This document shows positions 57,701-64,000 of a DNA stretch of 64,000 bases, piece by piece. The first letter of the stretch is position 1, and every line of letters starts with the position of its first letter. The translations under genes and the position numbers were made by a program. The notes under the pieces were generated by a model, which was given only the letters and a program-made list of their open reading frames with translations, ran no database searches and was not told where the DNA came from. The DNA is from Nemertoderma westbladi. Taxonomy: Eukaryota; Xenacoelomorpha; Nemertodermatida; Nemertodermatidae. The stretch spans positions 52,590 to 116,589 of the forward strand of contig JAUCBJ010006780.1 in the NCBI GenBank assembly GCA_032718475.1. The letters run 5' to 3'.

Positions 57701-58134
57701 CAGCATTTCTTGTGCCGGCATCAGAACCCTTTAGTGCCGACCTATATAGTCGTAAGAGCTGGAAAATGACACAGTTTATAGCGTACACATTCTGGGAATA
57801 TTGGCGGGAATATTATCTTCCCACCATATCCACCAGAACAAAGTGGTACAAAACGGTTCGGAGTCTCCAAAGGGGAGATTACGTATTGATAACCGAACCA
57901 ATTGTCAAGAGAAAGTATTGGGAGACGGGAGTGATCTTGCATATACACCCAGACGTGCAAAACATAGTGCGCACAGTCACTGTGAAAATTAGGTGCAAGT
58001 GTCCACACCCAAAGAAGTGTAAAACTAATGGTTTGCACACCTTGGACCGACCGGTCCAAGATATTGTGTTATTAGAGGAGACACGTATCGAGACGGGAGA
58101 TTATAATTTGTCTCCTGCCTCAAAACAGAATTAG
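54707..58134 (+). pseudogene. pol: ORF1 pol part, element 2: RT, RNase H, integrase
   Basis: The frame downstream of the 1-bp deletion (open from before 54721) carries reverse transcriptase with YMDD, RNase H, the triple SLERPEE repeat, integrase (GVDCFGP, FYSDKGTNF, GGSWERL) and the DUF5641-like end. It is nearly identical to 20100-23538 of element 1. One notable change is YWMDAS for YWTDAS in RNase H. The catalytic residues I could check remain. It is separated from gag-protease by the frameshift. Confidence 0.9.
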
Positions 58135-58892
58135 TGTTGGACGCAACTCACTTCGTATGCATTCCTCGTATGCAGATACAAGGAAATGCATATGAGCGGG
58201 GTTGTGGTGATTTGCGTTGAGTTTTGTCTGGTGGGTATCAAAACAAAATTTTATTTTCAAAATTTTTGGAAAATTAGAAAATTTTAAAAAATTAGAAGTG
58301 AACCCAAGACAATTCCAGACGCTGTGTATAGACACGTTTTAGAATTCGTCTATAGATAAACAGTAATTTGAAAAGTCGTGAAGCCTGGAAAATAGCATTT
58401 AGAAACCATGGTGACGGCTATATTACGTAGGAGTGGAAATTGAGTTTAGCAACTTCCACAGATTGGTGCCAACAGTGCAACTAAGGTGCTAAAGGTTAGT
58501 AGCACCAGAGGCGTACATGGACCCCACTCAGTAGTTCGCAGGATGTGTGATATTCGATTATCAAACCTGTGGGTTTGGTATAGTCGAGTATTGTGGCTAT
58601 GGTCCTTTCTAACTACTGTAGTTTAGTACGAGTAATGGGAGTAGTTTGGGCATCAAAAAGTGAGTTGGTCACGGCCAGTTTATCTCCAAAGTTTTGCGCT
58701 ATGCATGGGAATAGGTTAGAGGATAGTTAGTTAGGAAGAGACGGGATCTAGAGAGTCGAACCTGAACTGCTGGAAGGCGGGGGGGTTCGGGAGGTCTGTC
58801 TTTCGGCGACATCTAACTGATTTACCCACAGTGTAATTGGTTACGTAACGGCACTTATTGGGATATATATATATGTATATACGCGAGGCATA
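58135..58892 (+). other. Spacer between ORF1 and ORF2, element 2
   Basis: Conserved counterpart of 23539-24304, with the palindrome at 58562-58577, the acceptor-like CTAACTGATTTACCCACAG and the TA run before ATG 58893. The G tract seen in element 1 (about 11 G) is shorter here. Confidence 0.65.
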
Positions 58893-60588
58893 ATGGAGAA
58901 GGATATTAGAGCGCAACCGCGCAGAGGATTTACTGCCAGAGAGGAGGCGGAGCTACCATTCGCGCGACCAGGATGTAAAGACTCTAACGTTTACTACCAT
59001 GGGCGGTCCGTGATGGAGCTAAACGGAAAATATAAACCGACTTATGATAAGGAATTACGGAGGGAAAGAATGAGAGCGTTGGGGGACCGGATGGAAGTTT
59101 TGCGGAGAGAGTATCGCACGCGGTATCCCTACGACTTCGCTTTGGACGTATGTGACATTAGTGCAGACCCGGATGAGGAGATCGCACGACTGTACCATAT
59201 GAATATGTATTTACGACACGAAGAACCTCTACCTGCAATCCGAGATCAGTTTGACGGAATGCATCTGTACCGGAGGACTCGAGGCGAGGATCAGGAGACG
59301 CCGAAAGTCTTCAGCGTATAAAAGCTGTTCTACAAGTGTGGTGAATGCATGAATAAGCAAGACGTGGCGATTCCCGACCGACTAGACGAGCAACATCCAG
59401 AACCGATATTAACGCGATGTCCAGCTCACCAGTTCCTTAGATACAACGAGGGAGGTTACCCGATGAGCAACCCGATGATCAGTATCGACTTCAGCGGAAA
59501 GCGACCTCCGAGACCCATTACGCCGACCGTTACGACATTAGATCCATATACGGAGATTAAACCCTGTTCGACACCCAGTTTGATAGAGACGGCAGCGGCC
59601 ATTTCGCTGTACCGAGCCTATAAGGATCTAGAGGCGCGGCGCGAAGCGGCACGGGACTCGGGTACCAAACCCGCGGGTTTGGAGCTCTCGAGTCCCTGGA
59701 CTGCGTTTACTTCACCTCACCGAGCGAGAAGCCTCACGCCTGAGCATCAGGACGACATAGACGCGTTGCGGCAGGAGGAGCGAGCGGCGAAGGCGAAAGA
59801 GTTACCAGATTCAAGCGCAGATGCGTTGGTTACCATTTAAGGCGGGATATGGATTTTGGGCAGTAGACCCATCACATGTTGTGTACGAGCCATATCTACA
59901 ATCGCTACCACAATATCAGGAACTCATCCTAACTGCTCAAGACCTTCCACAGAACACTGGAGTTATCGTAGTCCGAGAATACTTCAGACAGTTGAATATG
60001 GACAATAAGTACACCTGGAACTTCGTTGCTATTTGCGATCGTATCACGAAGGGTGTATTTTCGGAGACTAGAAAAGTGGTACGCGCGCGAGGTGATTGGA
60101 GGATGGCGGCTATACAATACCGCAACGAATTCTTGTTGACTCATGTGCCAGTGGGTTCATTGACCGCTGAGAGGATACAGGAACAGAGGATCGCAGCGAC
60201 CACAGCGACGACCGCTGGAGCTCAAGGCTCGCGGAAGGAACCAGGAGGAGGGGTCCAAGACAAGCGTCAAGTCAAGGACGACCACTATCACTCTATTATA
60301 GAAGCACAGAGGTTGCAGCGCAAGGCGCAGGGAGCGTCGAAAAAAGCGCGAGTGCAACTGCATAAGGAAGAGTTGGCGGAAGCGACCACGGGAGCACGAC
60401 AATTGGGACGAGGCCGAGGAAGAAGCACGAGCCGGGAATCTGTCGGGGCTCAGGGAACATCGTCGCCGGTTCCGGGGAGTGACGCCTCACGGACGCCGTC
60501 AACGGAGTCGACTGGAGGACGACTGGTGTATCTGGGCAGGGGGCGAAAGAGAGGAGCGAGCCCAAAGAACCCAGGAGCGGGTCGATAA
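58893..60588 (+). pseudogene. ORF2, element 2: stop and 2.0-kb internal deletion, with tail in frame
   Basis: It starts MEKDIRAQ at 58893. A TAA at 59319-59321 replaces a Tyr codon (TAC in element 1), and the frame continues to about 59804. There 2,012 bases present in element 1 (25217-27228) are missing, joined at a shared TTA, which removes about 670 residues including all three zinc knuckles and shifts the phase. The remainder (open to 60588) corresponds to the last ~180 residues of ORF2 and runs directly, in frame, into the basic RKAQGASKKARVQLHKEE tail. That establishes the tail as part of the protein. This copy cannot make the zinc-knuckle protein. Confidence 0.85.
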
Positions 60589-61063
60589 TACATTATAGCA
60601 CAGGGCGACAGACTCTAGATATATACATCATCGTCGCTCTGATGTATATTGTAGCATTTAGAAATCTTCGACTAGACTCATATACACTAGTTGAGCTGTT
60701 TTGAATTTATATTATGAGAGAGGCGAAGGAAGTGATTGGGGAGACAAACCTGCGGGTTTGGCTTACTCCTTTCACTTGCCCTAGCAAAATTTTTTATATA
60801 TTTGATCTTGTATGTAGTAATCATTATGTAGTAAGAACGAGAAACAATATTTTGTAAATTTAATTTGAATGAGAGAGATAATATTTGTAAATTTAATTTG
60901 TATGCAATTCATTATGCAATATCTATAGCAATATTCTGTAAATAGTAGGATTTATAGTATCAAGTATTTAGATTATTTGGAAGAAATTTATTTTGTTTTG
61001 TATACATCACCTTATACTCTTCTACAGTTGGAGGGAAACATTATATGATTTCCCTTGGAGCGG
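60589..61063 (+). other. 3' untranslated region of element 2
   Basis: Counterpart of 29171-29666, slightly shorter through loss of one TTTAATTTGTATG block. The palindrome is at 60745-60761 within the same extended hairpin. Confidence 0.65.
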
Positions 61064-62948
61064 TGTTACGGTATATGGCGCTGTATCCACATATATTAGT
61101 CCGTTATACTGTACGCAATATTAGTCCGTTATACTGTATGTAATATTAGTCCGTTGTGCAGCATAATATTTTAGATAAGATATAATAGCGAGGTGATATT
61201 TAGATAGGGAAACCAAAACGCCCATATATTTGAATCCATCCATTTTGTATAATATGTAGCCCTACCTACGTAATTTTGTATTAGGATATATGTAGATAGT
61301 TCCAGGGTAGCAAGTTTAGTCGGACCCTGGATTTCGTGCTTGCTGATATTAGCTTCAATAGGGCTAGCATATAGGGACGCTGTCCTGGCCATTCAGCAGC
61401 CAGGGACATGATCCATTACCATATATGGTAATAATTTGAGGTTTGGGCAGCAATAGGGCTACAATCCGGCCTCCTTATTGGACTAACTGCTTCCAGCTTG
61501 GTCTAATGCTAGCGCGGACTGGAGAGCCAATAGGAGAGCGATTGAGTCACCCTATTGCATCACCCCATCCGGATCACCTATAAATTGGCGGTTTGGCGGT
61601 AGAGCTGTATCTATACCTTACAATCCACACCCTTGTACTTGCTGAGCTTTCCCTATTCACCTTTTGACGGATATTTTAGCGTATTTCTGCAATTTGCTAT
61701 TTTCGATTAATTTCTCAAAATGATTTGCTAGTGCGATTATTCTTGATTGTGTTTCTCAATTAATCCCATCGATTACTGCTAATTACAACTGGAACTATGA
61801 TTTCTACCTTTTGTTAATGGTTCTATGTGATTCCTTTCTACGCAATAATCCTAAGGGATTTCTGAGACTGTCAGACTTTGTGATTTGCATGCGCCGCTAC
61901 GGTAGCTATTAGCATAATGGAGGGCTAAGGTGCCAGTGGGCGGTGGGCACATCGGGGGGTTGAGCGACTAAGGGAGAGCGGAGGATTCAAAAGCGAGCAA
62001 CGCTGGCGGGGGGTCACCGTTGCGGTCGGGTAGTTCACGCTGTGGTATGCAGACCATTCGCCGGTACAGTAATTAGGGGGCTGATGATCCAGGTTTCGTC
62101 TCTATTTAGTATTAGGGGGGCAGGAATCAGGTTAGTTAGGAGTCCTATATGTACCCGGGAGAGGCCTGCACGTATCACAACGTGGAGTGTGAAGTACGAA
62201 TAGTGAGTCGCATAACTGTGGGCTATACAGTAGTTAACTGCATAATTGCGAACTGTGATTGCTGACGCTGATTGGTGTGTTATTGAAGTGTGCCTACGAT
62301 TGTGAATGTTTAGGTAGGCGCCCCTTTTTCTTTGATTGATTTCTATTTCTTAGTTACAACAATTAGTTACTGATTAGGTCAAAGTAATACGGTAATTTAG
62401 GCTATTACTAGCGAAACCTGTTGCGTAATAAATTATAATTACGCATTCTGGACTCTTAGTAATTAGTACGCTGTTACATATTTGTGACTGTAATTGATTA
62501 GTAAAAATTAAGAATTAGTACGCAGCATTGCGGAGAGTAGCTAAGGTAATAATTAGAGTACTGTAAACTATTCACGCTGAGCGGTTATTTGCATTGGCGA
62601 GCAATCAGCTAGATCGCACTATTCGGTACACACAACATGCTAGTAATTTGCTGGCCTAAAGCCAGCTGCAGGCAAGTTTAGACCCAGAGCGGTACTACCC
62701 ACGTAGAGACAAATACTGTACCATTTTGATAATTTTAAATATTCTCGCATTCACACATACGATAGGGAACCCCCAGTATTCGCGATTAGAAAAGACGTAG
62801 GCAATAGCGTGCTTTAATAGTGATAGAATTAGGCGTAAGAATACTCTGAGTGCAAAGCCTCTCGCACTCGTCTTAAGTAAGCTTAGGGAGCCGACTCGGG
62901 TTTATTATTTTGGTTATTCCCGCGTGGCTCATAGATTCGAACAGTTAG
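61064..62948 (+). repeat. 3' LTR of BEL/Pao element 2, incomplete
   Basis: It matches 44089-45973 and breaks off after TTCGAACAGTTAG, about 300 bases before the expected end. The next bases, TGTTCGCGC, could be the start of another inserted element, in which case the rest of the LTR lies beyond the window. Otherwise it is a deletion. Confidence 0.88.
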
Positions 62949-63735
62949 TGTTCGCGCTTTTGAAGACCTTTAGCAGTTTAACCTGCCAAAATTTATATGT
63001 CTTTTAGTTAATTAAAACACCTTTAGCATACGACAATATTTTATGCTAATAAACAAAACATTAGCCGAAGCCAGCCCATGCGCGATCATTCACCCGATGG
63101 ATACACCCGGGAGGCTGAATTCGGATGCTTAAATTTTATTATTGCAGTGTAAGGTTGCAGTGTAAACCTACTGTATTATTCGATTGATCGTTAATAATTA
63201 ATTTCTGACAGATATTATTGGCTTTCGGGAAATATTAACAGTTCCTTTTGGACGTGGCGCTCTATCTATTTAAACAGAGCTAGGACTTATACTAAACGCA
63301 ACGATAATGCTTATAATTAAAGTATAAGGCGCATTCTTTAGGAAATGCTTTGTTACCAATCACAATCATGCACACTATTCTGCCGACCGTCAGTATATTT
63401 GATCACACATAAAGAGAACAGCAATTGACTCATGTAGTGTCTGCTAAATAACATTAGATTCAATACACACCACATTGATATAAATCGCAATTGTTATATA
63501 TAGCCTGTCTCTCTAACCTGTAGTGTATCAAGAAAATTGGGAATTTTGGGTGATTTATCCGTATTCTCCAAAGGGCAATATTTCATCAACAAATCTATAC
63601 AATTAATAACTGACGGTAAATAACAGTACAATCAATATGATTAGTGCAGTTAAATTAAGTGAGATTAGTTAGGTAACAGTTATACTCTCTATAATTTAAG
63701 CAGTTTTACTAGAGTTCTTCCCAAAAGCCGGTGTT
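62949..63735. other. Unassigned sequence, possibly LTR and leader of another element
   Basis: It begins TGTT immediately at the break in the BEL LTR. There is a TATTTAAA-type box near 63268. No repeat partner is in the window, so the LTR interpretation cannot be tested here. Confidence 0.35.
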
Positions 63736-64000
63736 ATGGCGAAAAATGGGAACACAACAACAGAATCATATGAAGAATCATATGACTACCTACTATACGA
63801 GGATACCAATTACCCTTATTCCCCGAAGCTCCCGTCCAACACAGAGGATGAGCATACAGATAGGAAATTCAGTTCAGTAGCTCTGGGATAGGTCAAAATC
63901 AACGCCCACTCAAATTCTATTGGCCGATACGGACAGCAGGGCTGAGGCAACCTCCCTAAGCTGGTTGGCCGATCGAACAGAACCCAGATACCTTCGTACA
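63736..64000 (+). CDS. Partial gag-like or unknown ORF running off the window
   Basis: ATG 63736 opens 51 codons, acidic and Tyr-rich (ESYEESYDYLLYEDTNY), to TAG 63889-63891. From about 63881 the +1 frame is open to the window end (...LLADTDSRAEATSLSWLADR...). A single-base frameshift could join them. Its position after an LTR-like TGTT start suggests the beginning of a retrotransposon gag, but no motif confirms it. Confidence 0.35.

Larger units (their letters stand above)
44089..62948 (+). mobile_element. BEL/Pao-type LTR retrotransposon, element 2 (with nested insertions)
   Basis: Same family as element 1: 5' LTR 44089-46271, leader, ORF1, spacer, ORF2, 3' LTR from 61064. It carries a truncated copia element in the leader (46434-48731) and its 3' LTR stops at 62948. 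The LTRs differ at roughly ten positions over the shared 1.88 kb, so it is somewhat older than element 1. ORF1 has two in-frame stops and a 1-bp deletion; ORF2 has a stop and a 2.0-kb deletion. The target duplication cannot be checked because the right end is missing. Confidence 0.9.

Overview
The window is repeat-dominated nuclear DNA from an animal, most likely a marine or other aquatic invertebrate. It has BEL/Pao, Ty3/gypsy and Ty1/copia LTR retrotransposons, a head-to-tail array of Helitron-like elements, a tRNA-derived SINE, a large minisatellite and only one convincing non-transposon gene candidate. BEL/Pao elements and Helitrons whose core is a tandem array of ~150-bp repeats are established features of animal, especially invertebrate, genomes. 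The sequence does not give the species.

Layout. 1-2,065: a degenerate 340-360 bp tandem repeat and dispersed copies of a 15-base motif. 2,430-9,130: a concatemer of non-autonomous Helitron-like units (boundaries 3164/3165, 5226/5227, 6904/6905, 9130) with cores of ~146-bp repeats, most carrying a CTCF-like motif. 9,131-11,790: no gene recognised. 11,791-31,878: BEL/Pao element 1, about 20.1 kb, with 2,212-bp LTRs and a 5-bp target duplication. 31,884-33,746: a SINE and unassigned DNA. 33,747-38,314 (minus strand): a decayed Ty3/gypsy-type element with 111-bp LTRs and a 5-bp target duplication. 38,517-42,419: a 45-bp minisatellite of about 87 units. 42,513-43,055: a single-exon gene candidate for a cysteine-rich secreted or anchored protein. 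44,089-62,948: BEL/Pao element 2 of the same family, with a truncated copia element nested in its leader and its 3' LTR cut off at 62,948, probably by another insertion whose gag-like start lies at 63,736.

The two BEL/Pao copies can be read against each other. The family has one very long gag-pol ORF (acidic N-terminus, charged helical repeat, DUF1759-like region, zinc knuckles, aspartic protease, reverse transcriptase with YMDD, RNase H, integrase, DUF5641-like tail). After it, in the place where env would be, comes a second ORF of 1,152 codons. This second ORF has three CCHC zinc knuckles and no signal peptide or membrane segment. Each copy is broken at different places: element 1 by one in-frame stop and an 8-bp deletion in ORF1; element 2 by two in-frame stops and a 1-bp deletion in ORF1, and by a stop and a 2.0-kb deletion in ORF2. 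Neither encodes the full set.

The most unusual signals are at nucleotide level within this family. A palindrome close to CCAAACCCGCGGGTTTGG recurs seven times per full-length element, in three different reading frames and in non-coding DNA, often inside longer hairpins with different outer stems. Three consecutive perfect hairpins end 13 bases before the gag ATG. ORF1 contains 22 GGTAAG splice-donor-like hexamers, about ten times chance. A branch-point and acceptor-like sequence sits 65 bases upstream of ORF2.
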